From Mesorhizobium sp. M1B.F.Ca.ET.045.04.1.1 (GTDB lineage: Bacteria > Pseudomonadota > Alphaproteobacteria > Rhizobiales > Rhizobiaceae), in assembly GCF_003952465.1 (NCBI RefSeq), contig NZ_CP034448.1, positions 6,549,001 to 6,613,000 of the forward strand: a DNA stretch of 64,000 nt. Reading direction: 5' to 3'. Shown here one piece after another: positions 1-8,195 of this stretch; the first letter of the stretch is position 1; each line of letters begins with the position of its first letter. Position numbers and translations under genes: made by a program. Under the pieces are notes generated by a model. That model had not been told where the DNA came from and made no database searches. It saw only the letters and a program-made list of their open reading frames with translations.

Positions 1-637
1 AGCTGGACCCCAGATCCTCCATGATCTGCGAGAAGCGCATCGTATCTTCCTGGATGCGCTGCGAGGCGCCCTCGATATGGCGCAGGCGGCTCCAATTCTC
101 GATGAAATAGTTGTTCATCGCCGTGCGCCAGCGGAAAATCCAGTGGCTGACGATGAAGGCATTGACCACCTGCACATTCATGCCGACCAGCGCCAGCCAT
201 GAGAAGTCGGCCAATCCGATATAAAACTCGCTATCGGTCGACTGTCCCGTACCCGACATCAAACCCTGAACATAGTCGAAGAACGGGCCGTACCAGGCAT
301 TGACGGCGACGCTGACCTGCACGTTGAAATAGATGAAGAACAGGATGACGGCCGTCATCAGGATCGACCAGTTCTGCCACGGATGCGGGGCATACCAGCT
401 CCAGAACGCGTAGAAGATCGCCACGCAGGCGGCAAAGTAGATGTAGAACCACAGGAACGGCTTCGACCAAAGCACCGCGATGCCGATGATCGGTGGAGCA
501 CCGGCCGCCGCCGGCGGCAGGCCGAGGACGGCACCCAGCTGCTCGCCGCCGAAGAACCAGAACAGGATCCCCGCGAGGCTCCAGACGGCGGCCGAGGTGA
601 AGAAAAGCTTCGGCTGCGGGAAGAAGGATACGAACAC
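1..637 (-). CDS. bacA: SbmA/BacA-type peptide antibiotic transporter, N-terminal half (partial)
   Basis: Inner-membrane proton-driven importer of peptides; BacA is needed by rhizobia to survive nodule peptides. The 212 codons present begin V-F-V-S-F-F-P-Q-P-K and match remembered E. coli SbmA along their length, including the block SHWIFRWRTAMNNYF (SHYVFRWRTAMNEYY in SbmA) and RHIEGASQRIQEDTMRF. Hydrophobic segments are seen near residues 10-30, 55-75, 90-110 and 140-165. The start is GTG at 637 with GAGG about 11 bases upstream; there is no ATG start. The family is about 400-420 residues, so the C-terminal half lies beyond the left edge. It lies downstream of the MFS gene on the same strand with a gap of about 120 bases. 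The family call is confident; the role in symbiosis is only inferred. Confidence 0.9.
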   Translation of the reverse strand, partial: MFVSFFPQPKLFFTSAAVWSLAGILFWFFGGEQLGAVLGLPPAAAGAPPIIGIAVLWSKPFLWFYIYFAACVAIFYAFWSWYAPHPWQNWSILMTAVILFFIYFNVQVSVAVNAWYGPFFDYVQGLMSGTGQSTDSEFYIGLADFSWLALVGMNVQVVNAFIVSHWIFRWRTAMNNYFIENWSRLRHIEGASQRIQEDTMRFSQIMEDLGSS

Positions 638-759
638 TGTGACGGGTTTCCTCGGTCTGACCGCAAATCAGCGGCGTTGCTGTTTGGCGGGCATAAGGTC
701 ACACATTAGTGGGAAAGAAAATGCCCTGCCCGATGCCCGGCACCGAGCAAGACCACAAA

Positions 760-1920
760 TCATGGCGATTTTGGTGCAGCCGACCAGGCAATGACGCCGG
801 ACACCAGCAAAGCGGCAGCCGCCATTGCCGAGGCAAGCACGTAATTACCCGAGGCCTGCGCGAGCAGGCCGGCGGCGATCGGACCGATGATCTGGCCGAG
901 GCCGAAGGCCGCGGTCATCACCGCGAAGATGCGGCGCGGCGCCTGCGGCGCAAGCTGCCTCGCCGCCTGCAGGCCAAGTGCCGTGATGGCTATGAAGGTG
1001 CCGCCGAGCAGGACGCCGGCGAGCAGCGGTCCGGTGAAACCCTTGACGACGACGCTGGCGGTGACGCCGACCACCTCGACCAGGCAGCTCACGCAGTAAG
1101 CCGCGTAGAGCCCGGTCCTGGCGGCGAGCTTCTGCCAGAACCAAGTCGAGGGAAAACCGGCAAGGCCGGCGACCATCCAGACAGTGGCCTCGAAGACGCG
1201 TCCGCCGCCGCCCTGTCGAACGATGGCGACCAGGAAAGTGGCCGTCACCACATAGCCGAAGCCGAACAGCCCGTAGGCAAGGATCATCTTCGTCAGCGAC
1301 CTGTCCTTCGGCAATGCCGGCTCAGGTCCATCGACGCCGTTGGCCGGCGTGGCCGAACCTGCGAGCAGCGCGACGGCGAGCAGGCCAGCCGCCGAAAGCG
1401 CTCCCGACCAAAGCCATCCGGCGGCCCAGCCGGCATGTCCGGTAACGAGAATGGCCAACAGCGCCGAGGAAGCCGCGATGCCGAGGCCGACGCCGCCGAA
1501 ATGCAACGCCTGCAGGTGGCTACGGCCGGACGCGGCAAGATGGCTGAAGACGATCGATGACATGAACACCATGACGAAGGCGCTGGCGAGCCCGGCAAGG
1601 AAGCGGATGACGATGAATGCCGCCATCGTCTCGTTCAGACCCATCAGGGCTGCAAGCACGGCGCTGGCGGCAAGGCTGGCGAACATCAGCAAACGCTCGC
1701 GGCCGTGCGCCCAGCCGCCGGCAGCGGCAAGCGCGCCGATGAGGTAGCCGAGATAGTTGGCGGAGGCGATCCAGCCGGCATCGGCCGGCGTCAGGTGCAG
1801 CTCCTCCATCATGCCGGGCAGGATCGGCGTGTAGACGAAGCGGCCGATGCCCATGGCGACGGCGAGCGCCACCATGCCGGCGACGGCAAGACGCAAAGGG
1901 GATGGCGAGGCGGCTTTCAT
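760..1920 (-). CDS. MFS transporter, YbfB/YjiJ family
   Basis: Predicted 12-helix major facilitator of 386 residues, in the inner membrane; the substrate is unknown. The N-terminal part carries the family pattern AVAMGIGRFVYTPILPGM in helix 1 and the loop GYLIGALAA...GRERLLMF of helices 2-3. The second half repeats the six-helix layout after a hydrophilic linker around residues 190-215. An ATG 36 bases further upstream is possible, but MKAASPS at 1920 leaves a normal short N-terminus before helix 1. It precedes bacA on the same strand, but the gap gives no proof of an operon. YbfB-family proteins are often annotated as sugar or drug efflux pumps without direct support. Confidence 0.85.
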   Translation of the reverse strand: MKAASPSPLRLAVAGMVALAVAMGIGRFVYTPILPGMMEELHLTPADAGWIASANYLGYLIGALAAAGGWAHGRERLLMFASLAASAVLAALMGLNETMAAFIVIRFLAGLASAFVMVFMSSIVFSHLAASGRSHLQALHFGGVGLGIAASSALLAILVTGHAGWAAGWLWSGALSAAGLLAVALLAGSATPANGVDGPEPALPKDRSLTKMILAYGLFGFGYVVTATFLVAIVRQGGGGRVFEATVWMVAGLAGFPSTWFWQKLAARTGLYAAYCVSCLVEVVGVTASVVVKGFTGPLLAGVLLGGTFIAITALGLQAARQLAPQAPRRIFAVMTAAFGLGQIIGPIAAGLLAQASGNYVLASAMAAAALLVSGVIAWSAAPKSP

Positions 1921-1992
1921 TGCAGCGCAACATAAGTGTGTGCGCAGGCGAAACAACCGTGCTTGCGTTGGGCCAGTTCGGTCAGGCCGCCT

Positions 1993-2190
1993 TCAGCGGC
2001 AGGCCGTCTCGTATGCCGTGCGGCGGGCCGTCAGCCGGAATGGCATGTCGCCGAGCTCGCGCTCCGACATGGTGTCGAGCACCGGGTGCGACAGCGGGTC
2101 GACGACCCAGCGGGCGATCTCGTCCTCGCCATACCGGCCCTGTTTGGGCTCGGTGTTGGAAAGCGCCGTCAGCAAAGATAAAATCTTCAT
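1993..2190 (-). CDS. small protein of unknown function (65 aa)
   Basis: Begins MKILSLLTALS and is acidic to neutral with the segment ARWVVDPLSHPVLDTMSERELGDMP. I do not recognise a domain, and there is no signal peptide or membrane helix. The start at ATG 2190 is preceded by GGAGG at a good distance (GGAGGCAAATCCA); a TTG 15 bases upstream overlaps that ribosome-binding site and is unlikely. It is divergent from the LysR gene, with about 97 bases between the two starts, so the regulator may control it. The protein is real by ribosome-binding site and context, not by homology. Confidence 0.55.
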   Translation of the reverse strand: MKILSLLTALSNTEPKQGRYGEDEIARWVVDPLSHPVLDTMSERELGDMPFRLTARRTAYETACR

Positions 2191-2287
2191 TGGATTTGCC
2201 TCCAAGCTCTGACCAGCCTCGCTAAAATCAGCCTTTTCTTGCCAAGTTTCAATTGAGATTTCGGCCCCACCGGTTTAGAAAAACTGA

Positions 2288-3202
2288 ATGGCTTTGCTGA
2301 ACCGCGTCCATTTGAACGGCCTGCGTGCCGTCGAAACCGTCGCCCGGCTGGGCTCGCTCGCCGCCGCGGCCGCCGAGCTCAATGTCTCGGTCAGCGCGGT
2401 CAGCCAGCAGGTCAAACGCACGGAAAAGCAACTGGGACAGGCGCTGTTCGAGCGAACGCCCGGCGGACTGGTCCCGACCGAATTCGGCAATGTCTTCACG
2501 GCGCGGCTCAGCGCAGGCTTCCGTGAGCTCGCGCAAGCGGTGGCGCTGGCCGGCGAGGCAAGCGAGTGCACGCTGGTGGTGTCGGTGGCGCCGGCCTTCG
2601 CCTCGAAATGGCTGCTGCCAAGGCTGTCGCGGCATTTTGCCCGTCACCCCAATGTGCTGCTGCGCATCGACGCATCGGGCCGGATCGCCGATCTCGATCA
2701 TTCCGACATCGACGTCGGCATCCGGATGGGCGATGGCAAATGGCCGGACGTGCGCGCGGAGCTGCTGCTGGCGCAGGAAATGTTTCCAGTCTGCGCACCG
2801 TCGATCGCGGCCAAGCTCAGGTTGATCGAGGATCTGGCGCAGACCTGCGCCATCACCGACGAACGGTCGATGATCAGCTGGGACAGCTGGTTCGAGGCGG
2901 CGGGGGTGAAGCCTGTCACCTTCCTCAAGGGCGCGCGCTTTACCGATCCGATGCTTTGCCTGGAGTCCGCAATCGCCGGCCATGGCGTGATGCTTGCCTG
3001 GCAATTGCTCACCGCAGATGCATTGGCCGACGGTCGGCTGGTCGCGCCTTTCGGCGTGCGGGCTGAGAGCGGGCTCGGCTACTGGCTTGTGACATCGGAA
3101 ACAAAGAGCGAGAGCCGCAAGGTGCGCGACTTCAAGGTCTGGATCCGCGAGGAGATCGCGGCCACCATGGCGCAGTTCCGCGCATTGGACAGCGCCGCCT
3201 AA
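2288..3202 (+). CDS. LysR-family regulator, GcvA-like
   Basis: DNA-binding transcription factor of 304 residues. The N-terminal winged helix-turn-helix (about residues 6-65: LNGLRAVETVARLGSLAAAA, then SVSAVSQQVKRTEKQLG) is followed by a periplasmic-binding-protein-like effector domain with GcvA-type features such as PAFASKWLLPRL near residue 100 and DVGIRMGDGKWPDV near 140. The GcvA-like subfamily often regulates a divergent neighbour; here that is the 65-residue gene at 1993-2190, with an 8-base palindrome TCAATTGA at 2249-2256 between them that could be part of a binding site. The effector is unknown. Confidence 0.9.
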   Translation: MALLNRVHLNGLRAVETVARLGSLAAAAAELNVSVSAVSQQVKRTEKQLGQALFERTPGGLVPTEFGNVFTARLSAGFRELAQAVALAGEASECTLVVSVAPAFASKWLLPRLSRHFARHPNVLLRIDASGRIADLDHSDIDVGIRMGDGKWPDVRAELLLAQEMFPVCAPSIAAKLRLIEDLAQTCAITDERSMISWDSWFEAAGVKPVTFLKGARFTDPMLCLESAIAGHGVMLAWQLLTADALADGRLVAPFGVRAESGLGYWLVTSETKSESRKVRDFKVWIREEIAATMAQFRALDSAA

Positions 3203-3205
3203 GCT

Positions 3206-3302
3206 CGTTTGAGCATGATCTTTCCGAACCGAAGGTCAGCGCAGCAAAAACCGCTGCGCACTTTTCGCTGACGCGGTCCTCCGGTTCGGGATCATGCTTA
3301 GA
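3206..3302. repeat. palindromic intergenic repeat (rhizobial mosaic type)
   Basis: About 97 bases with two nested dyads: outer arms built on GAGCATGATC and GATCATGCTT, and inner arms CGAACCG / CGGTTCG. The core AAAACCGCTGCGCACTTTT recurs at 4662-4707, in altered form at 17324-17369, and more distantly at 25284-25388 and 41901-42002. Such elements are common between rhizobial genes; they can fold in RNA from either strand. Confidence 0.75.
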
Positions 3303-3387
3303 GAACAGGCCCAGTCGATCGCGGTGGAAAGGTCAGGCTCACCGGTCTATGTAAGAACCAGACCCCAACATAATGGCAGGCAGGATC

Positions 3388-4644
3388 ATGACCACACATT
3401 CGCGCGGCGTCTCGGCAACAATCGACCCGGTGAAGCTCGACAGGCTGGCCGAGGTGGCCGTCAAGGTCGGGCTGCAGTTGCAGCCGGGACAGGACCTGGT
3501 GCTGACCTCGTCGATCGCGGCGCTGCCGCTGACCCGGCGCATCGTCGAGCATGCCTACAAGGCCGGCGCCGGGCTGGTGACGCCGATCTTCAACGACGAC
3601 GAGATCACACTGGCGCGCTTCCGTTACGGCGCCGACGCCGGCTTCGACCGCGCCGCCGGCTGGCTCTATGAAGGTATGGCAAAGGCCTTCGCCAACAATG
3701 CAGCGCGGCTCGCGGTGCGCGGCGAGGACCCATCGCTGCTGTCTGAGCAGGACCCGGCCAAGGTGGCGCGCGCCAACAAGGCGAATTCGATGGCCTACCA
3801 GCCGGCTTTGGAAAAGATCACCGGCTTCGACATCAACTGGAACATCGTCGCCTATCCCGATCTTGCCTGGGCGAAGCAGGTATTTCCTGGCGAGCCCGAC
3901 GACGTCGCGGTGGTGAAGCTCGCGGACGCCATCTTCTCGGCCTCGCGGGTGGATGTCGAGGATCCGATCGGCAACTGGAAGGCGCACAACGCGGCGCTGG
4001 CCGAGCGCACGAAATGGCTGAACGAGCATAATTTCCATGCCCTGCATTTCACCGGCCCCGGCACCGACCTGACCGTCGGACTGGCGGAAGGCCATGAATG
4101 GATGGGCGGCGCCTCGACGGCCAAGAACGGCATCACCTGCAACCCGAACATCCCGACCGAGGAAGTCTTCACCACGCCACATGCATGGCGCGTCGAGGGC
4201 CACGTCTCCTCGACCAAGCCGCTCTCCTACCAGGGCACGCTGATCGATGAGATTTCCGTCCGCTTCGAGGGCGGACGGATCGTCGAGGCCAAGGCTTCGA
4301 AGGGTGAGGACGTGTTGAAGAAGGTGCTCGACACCGACGAGGGCGCGCGCCGGCTCGGCGAAGTGGCGCTGGTGCCGCATTCCTCGCCGATCGCCAAGAG
4401 CGGGCTCTTGTTCTTCAACACGCTGTTCGACGAGAACGCGGCCTGCCACATCGCGCTCGGACAATGCTATTCGAAGTGCTTCGTCAACGGCGCTTCGCTC
4501 AGCCAGGACGAGATCGCGCAACGCGGCGGCAACAAGAGCTTTATCCACATCGACTGGATGATCGGCTCGGACAAGATCGACATCGACGGCGTCGGCAAGG
4601 ACGGCAGCCGCGTGCCGGTCATGCGCAAGGGCGAATGGGCCTGA
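3388..4644 (+). CDS. M29-family aminopeptidase
   Basis: Cytoplasmic metallo-aminopeptidase (AmpS / aminopeptidase T family) that removes N-terminal residues from peptides. The 418-residue length fits the family. Family blocks visible include LQLQPGQDLVLTSS near the N-terminus, FTGPGTDLTVGL, CNPNIPTEEVFTTPH (containing the metal-ligand glutamates), and the C-terminal IDWMIGSDKIDIDG. His and Glu ligands are present in the region HSSPIAKSGLLFFNTLFDENAACHIALG. The ATG at 3388 has AGGCAGGA just upstream; an ATG at 3373 would add five residues and has no better site. It is flanked by palindromic repeats on both sides and probably forms a single-gene transcription unit. Confidence 0.9.
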   Translation: MTTHSRGVSATIDPVKLDRLAEVAVKVGLQLQPGQDLVLTSSIAALPLTRRIVEHAYKAGAGLVTPIFNDDEITLARFRYGADAGFDRAAGWLYEGMAKAFANNAARLAVRGEDPSLLSEQDPAKVARANKANSMAYQPALEKITGFDINWNIVAYPDLAWAKQVFPGEPDDVAVVKLADAIFSASRVDVEDPIGNWKAHNAALAERTKWLNEHNFHALHFTGPGTDLTVGLAEGHEWMGGASTAKNGITCNPNIPTEEVFTTPHAWRVEGHVSSTKPLSYQGTLIDEISVRFEGGRIVEAKASKGEDVLKKVLDTDEGARRLGEVALVPHSSPIAKSGLLFFNTLFDENAACHIALGQCYSKCFVNGASLSQDEIAQRGGNKSFIHIDWMIGSDKIDIDGVGKDGSRVPVMRKGEWA

Positions 4645-4661
4645 GAGGGCTCATTGTTTTG

Positions 4662-4707
4662 CGCAATTCCGGACGGAAAACCGCTGCGCACTTTTCCTGG
4701 AATTGCT
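4662..4707. repeat. 46-base palindromic repeat, intergenic copy
   Basis: The arms AATTCCGG and CCTGGAATT flank the core GAAAACCGCTGCGCACTTTT. It is 44/46 identical by eye to the copy at 17324-17369, which lies inside a coding sequence. Here it sits between the aminopeptidase stop and the ribosome-binding site AAGGAGG of the DUF488 gene. Confidence 0.8.
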
Positions 4708-4723
4708 TGGCAAAGGAGGCGTA

Positions 4724-5077
4724 ATGGCCTTCGACATAGCGGTGAAGCGCGTCTACGAGGCGCCTGAGAAGACAGACGGCCAGCGCGTGCTGGTCGACCG
4801 CATCTGGCCGCGCGGCGTCGCCAAGAAGGACGCCGCGCTCACCCTTTGGCTAAAAGAGATCGCGCCGAGCGACGCGCTGCGCAAATGGTTCGGACACGAT
4901 CCCGAACGCTGGGCGGAGTTCCAGAAGCGGTACCGTGTCGAGCTCGACCGGAACGAGGAGGCGGTGGCGCAACTGCGCAATGTGCTTCGCGAGGGCAAGG
5001 TGACGCTGCTCTATGGCGCGCATGACGAAGCGCACAACAATGCGGTGGCGCTGGCGGGGTATTTGCGAGGGGCGTGA
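4724..5077 (+). CDS. DUF488 family protein (YeaO-like)
   Basis: A 117-residue soluble protein beginning MAFDIAVKRVYE. Family blocks are VLVDRIWPRGV near residue 25, LKEIAPSDALRKWFGHDPERW around 42-62, and LLYGAHDEAHNNAVAL near the C-terminus. The biochemical role of DUF488 is not established. The ATG at 4724 has AAGGAGG six bases upstream; an ATG seven codons earlier lacks such a site. The gene begins just after a palindromic repeat. Confidence 0.9.
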   Translation: MAFDIAVKRVYEAPEKTDGQRVLVDRIWPRGVAKKDAALTLWLKEIAPSDALRKWFGHDPERWAEFQKRYRVELDRNEEAVAQLRNVLREGKVTLLYGAHDEAHNNAVALAGYLRGA

Positions 5078-5119
5078 GGAGTCTCACAGCGTTGGCGATT
5101 GGCGAAGGCCGATGCGACG

Positions 5120-5306
5120 TCCAATCTCCCCCTTGCGGGGGAGATGCCCGGCAGGGCAGAGGGGGGTGCTGTCCCTCCGGCCTCTCAACCATTCGCTGCC
5201 GCATACCGAGACAGGTCGCGCTGGAACACGTTCGACCAAGGTCGCGTTCCTTCACCCCCCTCTGGCCTGCCGGCCATCTCCCCCGCAAGGGGGAGATTGG
5301 CAGCTT
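5120..5306. repeat. paired hairpin repeat (TCTCCCCC family)
   Basis: The left unit has a hairpin of AATCTCCCCC, loop TTGC, and GGGGGAGAT, followed by GCCCGGCAGGGCAGAGGGGGG. The right unit is its inverted copy (CCCCCCTCTGGCCTGCCGG then ATCTCCCCCGCAAGGGGGAG). The whole block can fold into a long stem between the convergent ends of the DUF488 and ArsC-like genes. The same family occurs at 18037, 22553, 45590 and 63837. Confidence 0.8.
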
Positions 5307-5319
5307 CGCCGTCCCGCCT

Positions 5320-5667
5320 CTACTTCACCGCCTCCTCATAAACTTCCGGCTTGAACCCAACGAGAACCCTGTCACCCACTTCCAGCACGGGGCGCTTGAT
5401 CATGGTCGGCTTCGCAAGCATCAGCTTCCTAGCCTTCTTCTCGTCGAGCGCTTCCTTGTCCTTCTCCGGCAACTCGCGATAAGTGGTGCTCCCCTTGTTG
5501 AGCAGCTTTTGCCAGCCGACCTTGCCGACCCAGCCGTTCAGCCTCTCCGCCTCGATGCCTTCGGCGCGATAGTCGTGGAAGCGATAGGGAACGTCATTGC
5601 TGTCCAGCCAGACGCGCGCCTTCTTGATCGTGTCGCAGGTGGTGATGCCGTACATGGTGATCGTCAA
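5320..5667 (-). CDS. ArsC/Spx-family protein (YffB-like)
   Basis: A thioredoxin-fold protein of 115 residues related to arsenate reductase-like YffB and Spx. The motif GITTCDTIKKARVWL has a single active-site cysteine, and PTMIKRPVLEVGDRVLVGF is the family's cis-proline region. The substrate is not known, and arsenate reduction should not be assumed because no ars operon is seen. The start chosen is TTG at 5667 with GAGGAG six bases upstream; an internal ATG at 5655 is 18 bases from that site and therefore less likely. Confidence 0.85.
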   Translation of the reverse strand: MTITMYGITTCDTIKKARVWLDSNDVPYRFHDYRAEGIEAERLNGWVGKVGWQKLLNKGSTTYRELPEKDKEALDEKKARKLMLAKPTMIKRPVLEVGDRVLVGFKPEVYEEAVK

Positions 5668-5815
5668 CAGATGCTCCTCGTGCGGACGTTGAATTCCGCG
5701 GCACCGTAGAACCACCACTTACCCATTGCCAGCGGAATGCGGAGATTTTGGTCTTGCCAACACTAATGTTTTTTCCTAAGTATTTGCCGCAGCAGCAACA
5801 AGAAATGGACAGTCG

Positions 5816-6172
5816 ATGATCAGCCCGCAGCCCGCCAGTCAGAGCACGCCGCCGATCGACGGCATCTTTCGCGCGCTCGCCGATCCGACGCGGCGACGGG
5901 TGGTGGAGCGGCTGAACAGAAGCCCCGCCTCGGTCAGCGAACTGGCAGAGCCGTTCGAGATGGCCCTGCCCTCCTTCGTCGAGCACCTGAAAGTGCTGGA
6001 AGGCTGCGGACTGGTGCAATCGGAAAAGGCCGGCCGGGTGAGGACCTACAGGCTTTCGCCCGAACCGCTGAAGCTCGCGGAAAACTGGCTCGCCGAACAG
6101 CGCGCGCTGTGGGAGCGCCGCCTCGACCAGTTCGACGCCTATGTGATGAACCTCAAGGAGACAGAAAAGTGA
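5816..6172 (+). CDS. ArsR-family transcriptional regulator
   Basis: A 118-residue winged-helix repressor. The segment IFRALADPTRRRVVERL near residue 17 and the recognition helix MALPSFVEHLKVLEGCGLV are typical of the ArsR subgroup that is paired with AHSA1 proteins. No metal-binding cysteine pair of the ArsR/SmtB type is visible, so metal sensing is unlikely. Its TGA overlaps the GTG start of the next gene, which implies translational coupling. Confidence 0.9.
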   Translation: MISPQPASQSTPPIDGIFRALADPTRRRVVERLNRSPASVSELAEPFEMALPSFVEHLKVLEGCGLVQSEKAGRVRTYRLSPEPLKLAENWLAEQRALWERRLDQFDAYVMNLKETEK

Positions 6173-6648
6173 GCTATCCGTTCAAGCCCAACCCGAAGCT
6201 GGATCTGACGCTGGAGCGCTTCCTGGATGCGCCGCGCGAATTGCTGTGGCGCGCCTGGACCACGCCTGAGGACGTCAAGCAGTGGTTCACGCCGAAGCCC
6301 TGGATCATCACCGATTGCGAGATCGACCTCAGGCCCGGCGGCCTGTTCCGCACGCGCATGCAGTCGCCCGACGGCAAGGAGGTCAGCGACCGCCATTGCT
6401 GCTATCTCGAGATCGTGCCGAACGAACGGCTGGTGTGGACCGACGCGCTGCTGCCGGGCTACCGGCCGTCCGGCAAGCCCTTCATCACCGCGGTCGTTGC
6501 GCTGACGCCCGAAGGCAAGGGCACGCGCTACACGGCCACCGCCATTCATCGCGACGAGGCGACGCGCGACAACCATGAGGAGATGGGTTTCTTCGACGGC
6601 TGGGGCACGGTGGCCGACCAGCTTGCGGAGTATGTGAAGACCATTTGA
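6169..6648 (+). CDS. SRPBCC-domain protein, AHSA1 (Hsp90 activator-like) family
   Basis: A 159-residue protein whose fold forms a hydrophobic ligand cavity. The motif RFLDAPRELLWRAWTTPEDVKQWF is the usual AHSA1 opening, and the C-terminal helix ends MGFFDGWGTVADQLAEYV. The start is GTG at 6169, overlapping the ArsR stop (GTGA) with AAGGAG nine bases upstream; an in-frame ATG within the arsR gene (6109) is a less likely start. ArsR-AHSA1 pairs are common and their ligand is generally unknown. Confidence 0.88.
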   Translation: MSYPFKPNPKLDLTLERFLDAPRELLWRAWTTPEDVKQWFTPKPWIITDCEIDLRPGGLFRTRMQSPDGKEVSDRHCCYLEIVPNERLVWTDALLPGYRPSGKPFITAVVALTPEGKGTRYTATAIHRDEATRDNHEEMGFFDGWGTVADQLAEYVKTI

Positions 6649-6743
6649 GAAGCTGGCATGGCGGCCAAGATATCATCCTGGCCGCCACGCCTGATTTTTA
6701 GATCTGACAGCGAAAGACGCGAGATGCTACGGGCCGATCGGCC

Positions 6744-7097
6744 TCAATAATAGAAGCGCTCTTCGCTGATCTTGCCGTTCTTGACCGTGTAGAGGCCGAC
6801 CTCATCCATGGTGACGCGCTCGCCGGTGGATTTGGGCGTTATGTCGAAGGTGAAGCGCAATGCGAACTGGTCGCCATTGACATAGGGGCCATCGATCGAG
6901 CCGCCGTGAACCTCATGGTTCGCTTCCCACCATTCGCCCTTCTGCTTCACGGCTTCCTTGCCGTTGCAAACGGACATCGGCCCTTCCATTGCCTCGTAGC
7001 TGGTGATGTCGTCGGCATTGTATTTCGCGGCAGCGCTGTGGCTGTCGCCCTGCTTGAGGAGTTCGGTGAAGTCCTTGGCAATATCCGCAGTGGTCAT
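6744..7097 (-). CDS. SnoaL-like / NTF2-fold protein
   Basis: A 117-residue soluble protein beginning MTTADIAKDFTELLKQGD. It has the cone-shaped SnoaL layout: an N-terminal helix, then DDITSYEAMEGPMSVCNGKEAV, and later paired strands such as FALRFTFDITPKSTGERVTMDEVGLYTVKNGKI. It could be an enzyme or a binding protein; nothing here tells. The ATG at 7097 has GGGAGGA upstream. The longer N-terminus to 7154 is not supported. Confidence 0.82.
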   Translation of the reverse strand: MTTADIAKDFTELLKQGDSHSAAAKYNADDITSYEAMEGPMSVCNGKEAVKQKGEWWEANHEVHGGSIDGPYVNGDQFALRFTFDITPKSTGERVTMDEVGLYTVKNGKISEERFYY

Positions 7098-7208
7098 GAT
7101 TTCCTCCCGTTCGAGACGAGACTTGAAGTAGGGTACCGCCCGCTGGGCCGCCACCGCCGACCCCGCTGGTAGCTGACACTTCGTGTCAGGATGGATCGAC
7201 GGTTGCGA

Positions 7209-8195
7209 TCAACCTTCGCGATAGCACCCGCGTTCGATTGCCAAGCGACGTACCAGCGCCAGCACGCTGTCGATGGTCGGCGTCGGCTTGGCAGTGAGGC
7301 GGCCGAGCTCCTGTACGGCGCCCACCAGCGCGTCGATCTCCATCGGACGGCCGCGTTCCAGGTCCTGCAGCATCGAGGTCTTGTGCTCGCCGACATCGCC
7401 GGCGCCCTTGATGCGCCGGTCGACGGGGATGAGAAAGCGCACGCCGAGGCTCTCGCCGATCGCCTGCGCCTCGATCATCATAGAACGGACGACTGCCCGC
7501 GTGCCTTCATCGGCGACGATGGCCGCCAGCGTGCTGCAGGTCAGCGCCGAGATCGGGTTGAAGGAGAGATTGCCCCACAGCTTCACCCAGATCTCCGAGC
7601 GTATGTCCTCGCGGACCGGCGCCTGCAGCCCGGCCTTGACCATTTCGCGCGCAAGGGCGGTGACGCGCTCGCTCTTTTCGCCCGAAGGCTCGCCGAGCGA
7701 GAAGCGCATGCCCTCGACATGGCGAATGAGGCCCGGCGCATCGACCTCGACGGCCGGATAGATGACGGAGCCGATGACGCGCTCGGGCCCGATGGCTTCC
7801 CAGATCCTTCCGCCGGGATCGACCGCATCGAGCCGCGTGCCGTCGAGCGCGCCGCCCGCTTTGTAGAAATACCACCAGGGCACGCCGTTCTGCATGGTGA
7901 CGACCGCCGTCCCCCCGCCCAGCAACGGCGCGATTTCCTGGAGCGCCGGCGCCAGCGAATGCGCCTTCAGCGCCAGCACGACATAATCCTGCCTGCCGAG
8001 TTCTTCGGCCCGCGCGGCGGCTCTCACCGAAGCTACCGTTTCCTTGCCGTCCTCGACCAGGCGAAGACCGCTAGCCTTGATCGCTTCGAGATGCGCGCCG
8101 CGCGCCACGATCGACAGATCGACCCGGCCGGCGATCGCGAGCTTGGCGGCGAGATAGCCGCCGATCGCGCCGGCGCCAAAAACTGTAATGCGCAT
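7209..8195 (-). CDS. ketopantoate reductase-like (ApbA/PanE family) oxidoreductase
   Basis: An NADP-dependent 2-keto acid reductase fold of 328 residues. The Rossmann motif FGAGAIGGYLAAKL is at residues 6-19, and the family's catalytic lysine and following asparagines lie in KLWGNLSFNPISALT near residue 205. It starts with ATG sharing one base with the stop of the upstream ligase gene (TGATG), so it is the last gene of the long minus-strand operon that begins at 15302. In that setting a role in pantothenate synthesis is less likely than reduction of a 2-keto acid formed from the transported compound; that is inference. Confidence 0.85.
   Translation of the reverse strand: MRITVFGAGAIGGYLAAKLAIAGRVDLSIVARGAHLEAIKASGLRLVEDGKETVASVRAAARAEELGRQDYVVLALKAHSLAPALQEIAPLLGGGTAVVTMQNGVPWWYFYKAGGALDGTRLDAVDPGGRIWEAIGPERVIGSVIYPAVEVDAPGLIRHVEGMRFSLGEPSGEKSERVTALAREMVKAGLQAPVREDIRSEIWVKLWGNLSFNPISALTCSTLAAIVADEGTRAVVRSMMIEAQAIGESLGVRFLIPVDRRIKGAGDVGEHKTSMLQDLERGRPMEIDALVGAVQELGRLTAKPTPTIDSVLALVRRLAIERGCYREG

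Noticed and set aside
3298..4548. Long open frame of 416 codons on the minus strand
   Set aside because: It is antisense to the M29 aminopeptidase, has no recognisable domain, and is of the Arg/His/Gly-rich type produced by high-GC third positions.
5320..5667. Arsenate reductase function for the ArsC-like gene
   Set aside because: The protein is nearer to YffB/Spx than to ArsC, and the nearby ArsR-type gene is coupled to an AHSA1 protein, not an arsenic operon.
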